This document shows positions 52,929 to 61,006 of a DNA stretch of 64,000 bases, piece after piece. The stretch covers positions 1-64,000 of the forward strand of contig NZ_RHLN01000010.1 in NCBI RefSeq assembly GCF_004121075.1, read 5' to 3'. Source of the stretch: Lutibacter sp. HS1-25 (lineage in GTDB: Bacteria; Bacteroidota; Bacteroidia; Flavobacteriales; Flavobacteriaceae). Made by a program: the position numbers and the translations under genes. Below the pieces are notes generated by a model that saw only the letters and a list, made by a program, of their open reading frames with translations, had not been told where the DNA came from and ran no database searches. Numbering within the stretch: the stretch's first letter is position 1; each line of letters begins with the position of its first letter.

Positions 52929-53879
52929 ATGGACTTGTTTATTAATAAAATACGATTAATTTTTGTATTTATTTTTATATGTACACATACTTTTTCACAA
53001 GATTATACAATAGAAACCATCAATCTTTGGAAAGATGGAGAAATTCCCTTCAATAAAGAACATATTACTTTAAAAGAAACTTTGGATGAAGCGGGTATAC
53101 GCTATACTCAAATTTCAGAACCAGCAATTTATGTATATCGAAATAAGGATATAAAAAATAATGGCGCAGCTTTGTTATTTTGTCCAGGAGGTGGTTATGC
53201 TAACGTAACTATTGGAAGTAATAATGGAGAAAGTATGGCGCAACGTTTTCTTAAAATGGGATTTAATGTGGTTGCGGTATTAAAATACAGATTGCCAGAT
53301 ACACTAATTGTGAATTCGCAAGAAAAAGTACCCTTGTGCGATGCTCAAAAAGCACTGTCAATTATTCATCAAAACGCAACCAATTGGTCTATAGATAAAA
53401 ATAAAGTAGCTGTTATAGGTTCTTCGGCAGGAGGACATTTAGCAGCTTCTTTAGCAAATTTAAAAAACGAAATTATTGCACCCAATGTAAATTCAGAAGA
53501 TCTAAAACAAGCGGTTTCTATTTTAATGTATCCTGTTATTTCGTTTAATTTACCGTATCGTCATAAAGGTTCGTACAAAAGACTTTTAGCCGATAAATCA
53601 GAGAATCAATCTTTGTTAGATTATTATTCTATGGAAAATAAAGTAAGTGAAAATACACCTCAAACTTATATCATACATGCTAAAGATGATACAGGTGTAG
53701 TTTATGAAAACAGTCTGATTTATTGTGAAAGTTTAAAAGAACATGGCATAAAATACAAATATGTACAATTGGAAAAGGGCGGCCACGGATTTGGTTTAAA
53801 TTTTGAAAAAACAGGAGTTGATTGGACGCTTGATCTCGAAAAATGGTTATATACAGAGACCAATCTGTTTAAAAATTAA
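52929..53879 (+). CDS. Alpha/beta-hydrolase esterase (acetyl-xylan-esterase-like)
   Basis: This 316-residue secreted serine hydrolase has a signal peptide ending THTFSQ. The oxyanion region is CPGGGYANVTIG. The nucleophile elbow GSSAGGH gives Ser166, the acid is Asp253 or Asp254 in IIHAKDDTGV, and the base is His286 in EKGGHGFGLN. It resembles BD-FAE/acetyl-xylan-esterase-type enzymes common in PULs, which remove acetyl or other acyl groups so that glycosidases can act. Whether the natural polymer carries acetyl groups cannot be told from sequence. It is probably the last gene of the PL38-like/RhaM unit; a perfect 10-bp hairpin follows. Confidence 0.83.
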   Translation: MDLFINKIRLIFVFIFICTHTFSQDYTIETINLWKDGEIPFNKEHITLKETLDEAGIRYTQISEPAIYVYRNKDIKNNGAALLFCPGGGYANVTIGSNNGESMAQRFLKMGFNVVAVLKYRLPDTLIVNSQEKVPLCDAQKALSIIHQNATNWSIDKNKVAVIGSSAGGHLAASLANLKNEIIAPNVNSEDLKQAVSILMYPVISFNLPYRHKGSYKRLLADKSENQSLLDYYSMENKVSENTPQTYIIHAKDDTGVVYENSLIYCESLKEHGIKYKYVQLEKGGHGFGLNFEKTGVDWTLDLEKWLYTETNLFKN

Positions 53880-53915
53880 TCAAAAAAATAACTACACTTT
53901 TTTGCCCATAAACTG

Positions 53916-53940
53916 GTAGGGTTTTTATGTAAAACCCTAC
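53916..53940 (+). terminator. Hairpin after the esterase, abutting promoter site h
   Basis: A perfect stem GTAGGGTTTT (53916-53925) with AAAACCCTAC (53931-53940) and a 5-nt loop. No T-run follows; instead CAGGATA begins five bases later. It may terminate the upstream unit, or be part of site h. Confidence 0.55.
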
Positions 53941-53979
53941 AGTACAGGATACAATTTTTCTTAGATTTAAAGATATTTA
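53936..53979 (+). promoter_or_regulatory. CAGGAYA promoter element, site h (54008 unit)
   Basis: CTACAGTACAGGATACAAT contains CAGGATA at 53945-53951. After 20 nt GATATTTA (53972-53979) sits where the -7 box is expected, 28 nt before the ATG at 54008. The -7 match is weaker than at other sites. Confidence 0.52.
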
Positions 53980-54007
53980 TCGCAATTAATAAATATTGAA
54001 TTTATAG

Positions 54008-54445
54008 ATGGAAAGACGCTCTTTTATGCATTTTTCAGTAGTTGACGGGGTAGGATTGATGTTGCCTACTTATGCTTGTATGGCTATTAATCATAAAAAA
54101 GGAGAGTCGGAAAGCGCAACCAAATTTGAAATAGCTTCATTAAGCCTATTAACTAATTGGTGCGACGCTATGATTCGTGATCAAATTAACAATTCAAGTG
54201 ATCCTGTTTCTAATGGCGCTTTGTATTGCCATGCTTGTGGAGATATTCACGGTAGGTGTCAAGAATCGGTTTTTCCATTTTTGTATATGGCCGATAAAAC
54301 AGTAGGGCCTTTATTTACAGCTAGTATGGCTGAGTATTTGTTGGTAGAACCATACAATCAACAACCTCAACCTGGTGAAGACTTTTGTTTAACACCACGT
54401 GTTGTACGTTTTGTTGATGATGTTTGTACTATTGAAATTGTTTAA
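54008..54445 (+). pseudogene. Internally deleted ORF: N- and C-terminal ends of a larger PUL protein
   Basis: This 145-residue frame seems to join two ends of a larger protein. Residues 1-97 end in ALYCHACGDIHGRCQESVFP and FLYMADKT, which I recall from the start of large (roughly 700-900 residue) uncharacterised PUL proteins, where a GDxxYLDAA helix then follows. Residues from 98 on (VGPLFTASMAEYLLVEPYNQ and FCLTPRVV) resemble the far C-terminus of the same kind of protein. The frame is intact across the junction, so the deletion must have been in frame. There is no signal peptide. It is the first gene after promoter site h. Residual function is doubtful, and the family is named from memory, so this is an inference. 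Confidence 0.55.
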
Positions 54446-54466
54446 GGAACATAATATATTATAAAA

Positions 54467-57247
54467 ATGAAAGTAAAAAACATTTTAATTTTTAGTGCAT
54501 TCGTATTGTTTATGGCTTTTCACGTTAAAGCACAACAATTGTTAAAATCTGAAGAATTGACAGTTTCTGAAGGATTTAAAAATCCAATAGGATTTTACAA
54601 TGCGCAACCTACTTTTTCTTGGAAGTTACCAGTTTTAAAAGAGGTAAAAAGTCAATCGGCGTATCAAATAATAGTGGCAACTAGTGAAACTCTTTTGCAA
54701 AATAATCCAGATTTATGGGATTCTAAAAAGCAACAAAGCAATCAATCAACTTTCATTAAATACGAAGGAAAAAAATTAAATTCTCGTCAAAAAGTTTATT
54801 GGCAAGTACGTTATTGGAATCAAGATAATAAAGTTTCAGAATATAGTGAAATCAATTCCTTTGAATTAGGCTTGTTAAATAATAGCGATTGGAAAGCCAA
54901 ATGGGTTGGATTAAATACCGCAAAAGACAGCATAAAAGGCGTTAGAAAATTTTTAATGCACCGTCCGCAATATCTTAGAAAGGGTTTTGAACTGTCTTCA
55001 GAAGTGGTTGCAGCAAGATTATACATTACCGCAAAAGGAGTTTTTGATGTGCATTTAAATGGAGAAAATGTAAGCGATGATGTAATGCCTCCGGGTTGGA
55101 CACCTTATAACAAACGTATAGAAACAATTACGTATGATGTTACAAAACTATTAGCATCTGGACAAAATACCTTAGCGGTTGAATTGGCTTCTGGTTGGCA
55201 TTCAGGAAGAATAAGTAGAGGTAAGTCTGTTTACAATAATTTTGCTTCACCAAAAATTTTATGTCAGCTTGAAATTGAATTGAAAGATGGTTCTAAAGTA
55301 GTTGTTTATTCAGATGAAACTTGGAAAGGTACTACCAACGGTCCAATTAGATTGGCGGGTATTTACGATGGTGAAACCTACGATGCAAATCTTGAAATGC
55401 CAAACTGGACTTACAATAATTTTGACGATAAACAGTGGGAAAGCGTTGAGGTTGACGCAATAGATGCAACAGTAAAATTAGAACCAAAAAGGCATCAAAC
55501 GGTAAAGCATAAAATCACATTAAATGCTGCTGAAATTGTTTCAAAAAGTGATACAGCAGTAGTGTTTAATTTTAAACAAAACATGTTGGGGGTACCTTTG
55601 GTAAATGTACCAATGAAAAAAGGTGATACGCTTAAAATTCGTTTTTCTGAAATGTTAGCGCCAGATGGTTCTTTTTATACAGCTAATTATCGCTCTGCAT
55701 TGTCAACCGATTATTATATTGCTTCAGAAGATAACACAATTACTTGGTCACCAAAATTTACATTTCACGGTTTTCAATATGTAGAATTGAGTGGTTTTGA
55801 CGCTTCAAAAGAACCATCTTTAGATTGGGTAAAAGGGCTAGTTCAATATTCTAATGTTGAAGCTAATGGAAGTTTTATTTCTTCACATGAAAAATTAAAT
55901 CAACTACAAAGCAATATAACTTGGGGTTTAAGAAGTAACTTTTTTGATATTCCTACCGATTGTCCGCAACGCGATGAACGTTTAGGGTGGACAGGTGATG
56001 CGCAGGTTATTTCGCCTACAGCCATGTTTAATGTGGATGTTCATGCATTTTGGACAGCCTGGTTGCAAAGTGTAAAAGAAACACAATCGGAACACGAAGA
56101 TGGTTTAATTCCTTATATAGTGCCAGATGTATTACAAAATAACATGGCAAGTTCGGGCTGGGGAGATGCAGCTGTTATAATTCCTTGGGATATTTACAAT
56201 ATTACAGGAGATAAAACCGTGCTTGAAGAAAATTATGATATGATGCAGAAATGGATTGGTTTTCATGAAACGCAAGCCAAAGATTACATTTCAAATATGA
56301 ATTCTTTTGGAGATTGGTTACAACCATATCCAGCAAAATCAGGAAAAGATGGACAAAGAGGAGATACAGATAAAGGCTTTATTGGTACAGCTTTTTTTGC
56401 TCATTCAGCAAATTTGGCTTCTAAAATAGCTGCAGTATTAAATAAACCTGATGATGTTAAAAAATATTATGAATTATATAAGAAAATTGCTTTAGCTTTT
56501 GAAAAGGAATTTTTTGATGAAAACGGAGCATTGAAAAAGGGGCAAAGTACGCAAACAAGCTATTTGTTAGCATTGGATTTTAATTTGTTAAATGAAGAAA
56601 CTAAAGCAAAAGCCGAAAAGCACTTATTAGAAGAAATTAAAAAAGCAGATAACCATTTAAGAACAGGATTTTTGGGAACTCCATTGCTGCCAAAAGTTTT
56701 GGATAAAATGGAGGAGATAGATTTAATGTATAAAATTCTTTTTAAAGAAACATATCCATCTTGGTTTTACTCTATACATCAAGGAGCAACAACAATGTGG
56801 GAACGTTGGGATAGTTATAGCAAAACAGAAGGCTACAACCCTGGAAGAATGAATAGTTTAAATCATTATGCCTACGGAGCTGTGGGGCAATGGATGTATG
56901 AGCGTATTGCAGGTATTGCACCTTTGGAGCCAGGATATAAATTAATTAGAATTGCACCACAACCAAATACCGAGTTTTTAACATCGGCTTCTGCAAGTTT
57001 AAATACACCTTATGGTAAAGTGTCTACGTCTTGGAAAATTGAAAATGAGGACTTTATTCTTGATGTTGTGATACCGCCAAATACTTCAGCAAAAATTAGT
57101 ATTCCAGCAAATACTTCAGAAAAATTACTTTTAAATGGTAAAACGTTTAAAGATAATACAGCTATAAAATTAATAAACAAAGCAACAAATTCATTTGAAT
57201 TAGTTGCACAACCAGGAACTTATAAATTTCAATCAAAAATTAAATAA
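54467..57247 (+). CDS. Alpha-L-rhamnosidase, GH78 family (926 aa, tandem copy 1)
   Basis: This secreted GH78 enzyme has a signal peptide ending FHVKAQ. Domains in order: FN3-like (FKNPIGFYNAQPTFSWKLPV), rhamnosidase N (ITAKGVFDVHLNGENVSDDV; PPGWTPYNKR), CBM67-like region (RLAGIYDGETYDANLEMPNW; FTFHGFQYVELSGFD), catalytic (alpha/alpha)6 domain with DCPQRDERLGWTGDAQ at about 498, and the later GATTMWERWDSYS with Glu779, followed by SLNHYAYGAVGQWMYERIAG. This is the textbook GH78 layout. The stop overlaps the ATG of the next gene by one base (TAATG), so translation is probably coupled. It is a clear paralogue of the next protein. Two tandem copies suggest either dosage or slightly different rhamnoside linkages. 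Confidence 0.92.
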   Translation: MKVKNILIFSAFVLFMAFHVKAQQLLKSEELTVSEGFKNPIGFYNAQPTFSWKLPVLKEVKSQSAYQIIVATSETLLQNNPDLWDSKKQQSNQSTFIKYEGKKLNSRQKVYWQVRYWNQDNKVSEYSEINSFELGLLNNSDWKAKWVGLNTAKDSIKGVRKFLMHRPQYLRKGFELSSEVVAARLYITAKGVFDVHLNGENVSDDVMPPGWTPYNKRIETITYDVTKLLASGQNTLAVELASGWHSGRISRGKSVYNNFASPKILCQLEIELKDGSKVVVYSDETWKGTTNGPIRLAGIYDGETYDANLEMPNWTYNNFDDKQWESVEVDAIDATVKLEPKRHQTVKHKITLNAAEIVSKSDTAVVFNFKQNMLGVPLVNVPMKKGDTLKIRFSEMLAPDGSFYTANYRSALSTDYYIASEDNTITWSPKFTFHGFQYVELSGFDASKEPSLDWVKGLVQYSNVEANGSFISSHEKLNQLQSNITWGLRSNFFDIPTDCPQRDERLGWTGDAQVISPTAMFNVDVHAFWTAWLQSVKETQSEHEDGLIPYIVPDVLQNNMASSGWGDAAVIIPWDIYNITGDKTVLEENYDMMQKWIGFHETQAKDYISNMNSFGDWLQPYPAKSGKDGQRGDTDKGFIGTAFFAHSANLASKIAAVLNKPDDVKKYYELYKKIALAFEKEFFDENGALKKGQSTQTSYLLALDFNLLNEETKAKAEKHLLEEIKKADNHLRTGFLGTPLLPKVLDKMEEIDLMYKILFKETYPSWFYSIHQGATTMWERWDSYSKTEGYNPGRMNSLNHYAYGAVGQWMYERIAGIAPLEPGYKLIRIAPQPNTEFLTSASASLNTPYGKVSTSWKIENEDFILDVVIPPNTSAKISIPANTSEKLLLNGKTFKDNTAIKLINKATNSFELVAQPGTYKFQSKIK

Positions 57248-60009
57248 TGAATTTAAAATCATCTTTTTACTCAGTTACGTTTTTAACTATTTTATGCTTG
57301 TTTGTATCTTGCAAAGAGCAATATGTTTCAAAATCTGAAGTATTAATTGTTTCAGAAGGATTTAAAAATCCATTGGGTTTTTATGATGTTACACCTACAT
57401 TTTCATGGCAATTACCAGTTGTTGATGCTGTTAAAAATCAAAAAGCTTATCAAATAGTAGTCGCAAGTAGTGAAGCGCTTTTACCAAACAATGCCGATTT
57501 GTGGGATTCTAACAAACAAGAAAGCAGTCAATCAACATTTATTCAATATGCAGGTAAAGCATTAAATTCTCGTCAAAAAGTATATTGGCAAGTAAAGTAT
57601 TGGAACCAAGACAATGTGGCATCTGAATGGAGTGCAATAAACTCATTTGAATTGGGCTTGTTAAACAACAATGATTGGCAGGCTAAATGGATAGGTTTAC
57701 CTACAAAAGAAGAAGGTGTAATTGGAAGTCAAGAGAATATTATTCACAGACCACAATACCTTAGAAAAGGTTTTGAGTTGACTAAAAATGTGGCTTCAGC
57801 AAGATTGTATATCACAGCTAAAGGTGTTTTTGATGTGGCAATAAACGGACAAGATGTGAGCGATGATGTAATGCCTCCAGGGTATACTCCTTATAAAAAA
57901 CGTATTGAAACCATTACGTATGATGTAAGTAATTTAATCAATTCAGGAAAAAATACCATAGGTGTAGAGGTTGCTGCAGGTTGGCATTCTGGAAGATTGG
58001 GATGGATGAAATCTTTCTGGAGTGATACCGAATCTCCAAAAATTATTTGTCAGTTAGAGTTAACTATGGAAGATGGTTCAAAAGAAATCATTGTTTCTGA
58101 TGCTTCTTGGAAAGGAACAACAAATGGACCTATACGTCTTTCTGAAATTTATGATGGAGAAACCTACGATGCCAATTTAGAAATACCAGCATGGACTACC
58201 AATACTTTTGATGACAAAAACTGGAAACCAGTAAATGCTTTTGATATTATAAATGATATAAAATTAGAACCTAAACGCCATACAACAGTTAAATCTAAAA
58301 TTACATTAGAAACCAAAGAAGTTGTTGAAAAAGATGGTGCTGCAATTTTTGATTTACAGCAAAATATGGTAGGTGTGCCATTGTTAAAAGTGCCAATGAA
58401 AAAAGGAGAAACGCTTAAAATTAGATTTGCTGAAATGTTATCACCAGATGGTACTTTTTATACCGATAATTATAGAAGTGCTCAGTCTACAGATTATTAC
58501 ACTGCATCAGAAGATGGCGTTGTTGAATGGATGCCAAAGTTTACTTTTCACGGATTTCGTTATGTAGAGTTAAGCGGATTTGATGCTTCTAAATCACCTT
58601 CAAAAGATTGGGTAACTGGTTTGGTTCAGTATTCAGATTTTGAAGAAAATGGAACTTTTACATCTTCACACGAAAAATTAAATCAGTTACAAAGTAATAT
58701 TGTTTGGGGATTGCGTGGAAATTTTTTTGATATCCCAACCGATTGTCCGCAAAGAGATGAACGTATGGGGTGGACAGGAGATGCGCAAGTATTTGGACCT
58801 ACAGCTATGTTTAATGCAAATGTTTACAAGTTTTGGGCAAGCTGGTTACAAAGTGTACGTGAGTCGCAATACGATAACGGAGGAATTCCTTGGGTTGTGC
58901 CAGATGTTTTATACAATAACAAAGTAAGTGCAGGTTGGGGAGATGTATGTACTATTATTCCTTGGAAAATTTATTATAGAACGGGGGATAAGAGAATTCT
59001 TGAAGAAAACTACGAAACTATGAAAGGTTGGGTAGCTTACCATGAAACTTCTTCAAAAGATTTTATTTCTTCTATGGGAGGTTTTGCAGATTGGTTACAA
59101 CCGCTTCCGGCTAATGGAGACAATAAAGGAGATACATCACACTCTTTAATTGGTACAGCTTTCTTTGCGCATTCAGCTAAGTTAACTGCACAAACAGCGC
59201 AGGCATTAGGCAAAACTGAAGATTATAATACGTATAATCAGTTGTATAAAAACGTAGCAAATGCTTTTGCTGAAAAGTTTTTTGATGAAAAAGGTAAAAT
59301 TAAAGATGTTGCAGAAACACAAACATCTTATTTGTTAGCTCTTGCTTTTGATTTATTGCCTGAAGCAAAACAAGCCAATGCAAAACAGTATTTATTAGAA
59401 AAAATAAATGAGGCAGACAATCATTTACGTACTGGTTTTTTAGGAACACCTTTATTGTCTGAAGTTTTAGACGAAACAGGAGAAATCGATTTAATGTATA
59501 AATTATTGTTTAATGAAACGTATCCTTCATGGTTTTATTCAATCAATCAAGGAGCTACTACTATTTGGGAGCGTTGGAACAGTTACAGTAAAGAAGAAGG
59601 TTTCAATCCTATGAATATGAATAGTTTAAATCATTATGCATACGGAGCAATTGGCGAGTGGATGTACGAGCGTATTGCTGGTATTGCTCCACTTGAGCCA
59701 GGATACAAAAAAATAAGTATTGCACCGCAGCCAAATGCACCACTTAATGCTGCTTCTGCATCATATGAAACGCCTTATGGAAAGGTAACTTCTTCTTGGA
59801 AAATAGAAAATAATACATTTCAACTAGAAACTACAATTCCGCCAAATACAACTGCTGTAATTAGTATTCCAGCAAATACTTCTGAAGCATTGCTTTTAAA
59901 TGGTGAAACTTTTAAAGATAACGAGCATATAAAATTAACAAAAACAACTGCAAATTCATTTGAATTTTTGGCGCAACCAGGTACCTATATATTAGTGTCT
60001 AAATTCTAA
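57247..60009 (+). CDS. Alpha-L-rhamnosidase, GH78 family lipoprotein (920 aa, tandem copy 2)
   Basis: The second tandem GH78 has the same domain order as its neighbour, with DCPQRDERMGWTGDAQ at about 499 and GATTIWERWNSYSK (Glu775). The N-terminus differs: LFVSCKEQY is a lipobox, so this copy is membrane-anchored whereas copy 1 has a plain signal peptide. That difference could place the two enzymes in different compartments or on different membrane faces. Large blocks are shared with copy 1 (RKGFEL, LYITAKGVFDV, ADNHLRTGFLGTPLL), showing gene duplication followed by divergence. It overlaps copy 1 by one base and precedes the GH43 gene by two bases. Confidence 0.92.
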   Translation: MNLKSSFYSVTFLTILCLFVSCKEQYVSKSEVLIVSEGFKNPLGFYDVTPTFSWQLPVVDAVKNQKAYQIVVASSEALLPNNADLWDSNKQESSQSTFIQYAGKALNSRQKVYWQVKYWNQDNVASEWSAINSFELGLLNNNDWQAKWIGLPTKEEGVIGSQENIIHRPQYLRKGFELTKNVASARLYITAKGVFDVAINGQDVSDDVMPPGYTPYKKRIETITYDVSNLINSGKNTIGVEVAAGWHSGRLGWMKSFWSDTESPKIICQLELTMEDGSKEIIVSDASWKGTTNGPIRLSEIYDGETYDANLEIPAWTTNTFDDKNWKPVNAFDIINDIKLEPKRHTTVKSKITLETKEVVEKDGAAIFDLQQNMVGVPLLKVPMKKGETLKIRFAEMLSPDGTFYTDNYRSAQSTDYYTASEDGVVEWMPKFTFHGFRYVELSGFDASKSPSKDWVTGLVQYSDFEENGTFTSSHEKLNQLQSNIVWGLRGNFFDIPTDCPQRDERMGWTGDAQVFGPTAMFNANVYKFWASWLQSVRESQYDNGGIPWVVPDVLYNNKVSAGWGDVCTIIPWKIYYRTGDKRILEENYETMKGWVAYHETSSKDFISSMGGFADWLQPLPANGDNKGDTSHSLIGTAFFAHSAKLTAQTAQALGKTEDYNTYNQLYKNVANAFAEKFFDEKGKIKDVAETQTSYLLALAFDLLPEAKQANAKQYLLEKINEADNHLRTGFLGTPLLSEVLDETGEIDLMYKLLFNETYPSWFYSINQGATTIWERWNSYSKEEGFNPMNMNSLNHYAYGAIGEWMYERIAGIAPLEPGYKKISIAPQPNAPLNAASASYETPYGKVTSSWKIENNTFQLETTIPPNTTAVISIPANTSEALLLNGETFKDNEHIKLTKTTANSFEFLAQPGTYILVSKF

Positions 60010-60011
60010 TT

Positions 60012-60986
60012 ATGTTAAAGCAATTTCACATAGCATCTGTATTTTTGTTGATTTTGCTGTCGACAGTAAGTTGTATTCATAAAAAAAAGACGATTGAAGT
60101 TAATGTCAATCAGCAAGAAATAGCTAATAAAAAGGATATTAATAATCCTGTAATTCGTCATATACGTACTGCAGATCCTTCAGCGCATGTTTGGAAAGAT
60201 GGTAAAGTATGGATGTATACATCACACGATATGGAAGATGCTACATTCTACGACTCAATGGATGGTTACCACGCATTTTCTTCAACAGATATGGTAAATT
60301 GGAAAGACCATGGAGAGGTGCTTCATTCTAGAGACATTCCTTGGGGTGTTGGTGGATGGATGTGGGCGCCAACAGCTATTTATAAAAATAACAAATACTA
60401 CTTACTATATCCTCATTCTGTAAAAGGAGTAAAAGATGATATGCGTTGTGGTGTTGCTGTTAGTGATGTACCAGAAGGACCTTTTAAATATTTGGGTTGG
60501 ATAAAAGGTGTTGAAGGGCAATGGTTAGATCCATGTGTTTTTACCGATGATGATGGAAAAACCTATTTATATTGGGGTGTTAGAGAGCCAAAAGTAGCTC
60601 TACTAAAAGACAACCTTTTAGAATTGGCAGAAACCCCAAGAACCATTGAGTATGGAAGTGATAATTTTTTTGAAGCTAGTTATATGCACACGCAAAATGG
60701 GAACTATTATTTTTCATACAACGCTGGTTTAGGAGGTTTTTATGCTATGGGAGACAGTCCGTATGGACCCTTTGAATATAAAGGAGGTATCAACCCTAAG
60801 CAAAGACAAGACCATCATTCTATAGTTGAATATAAAGGGCAAAACTATTTCTTTTATCATGTACAAGATTGGAATGGCGGTACAAAATATAGAAGAAATA
60901 CTTGTATAGAGTATTTGTATTATAATGAAGATGGAACAATTAAAGAAATTTATGCAACCAAAACAGGTGTTAAAAAAGTTAAATAA
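60012..60986 (+). CDS. GH43 family glycoside hydrolase lipoprotein
   Basis: This 324-residue lipoprotein (LLSTVSCIHKK) has a five-bladed beta-propeller. The canonical inverting triad of GH43 is visible: base Asp55 in IRTADPSAHVW, pKa-modulating Asp173 in GQWLDPCVFTDDDG, and acid Glu221 in FFEASYMHTQ. GH43 enzymes are mostly beta-xylosidases or alpha-L-arabinofuranosidases. Xylose is the expected sugar if the polymer is ulvan, and GH43 members are reported from ulvan loci. The gene begins two bases after the stop of the GH78 gene, so it is firmly in the same operon. It is followed by a sulfatase after 20 bp. Confidence 0.9.
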   Translation: MLKQFHIASVFLLILLSTVSCIHKKKTIEVNVNQQEIANKKDINNPVIRHIRTADPSAHVWKDGKVWMYTSHDMEDATFYDSMDGYHAFSSTDMVNWKDHGEVLHSRDIPWGVGGWMWAPTAIYKNNKYYLLYPHSVKGVKDDMRCGVAVSDVPEGPFKYLGWIKGVEGQWLDPCVFTDDDGKTYLYWGVREPKVALLKDNLLELAETPRTIEYGSDNFFEASYMHTQNGNYYFSYNAGLGGFYAMGDSPYGPFEYKGGINPKQRQDHHSIVEYKGQNYFFYHVQDWNGGTKYRRNTCIEYLYYNEDGTIKEIYATKTGVKKVK

Positions 60987-61006
60987 AAACTAATTAAATA
61001 TAATAA

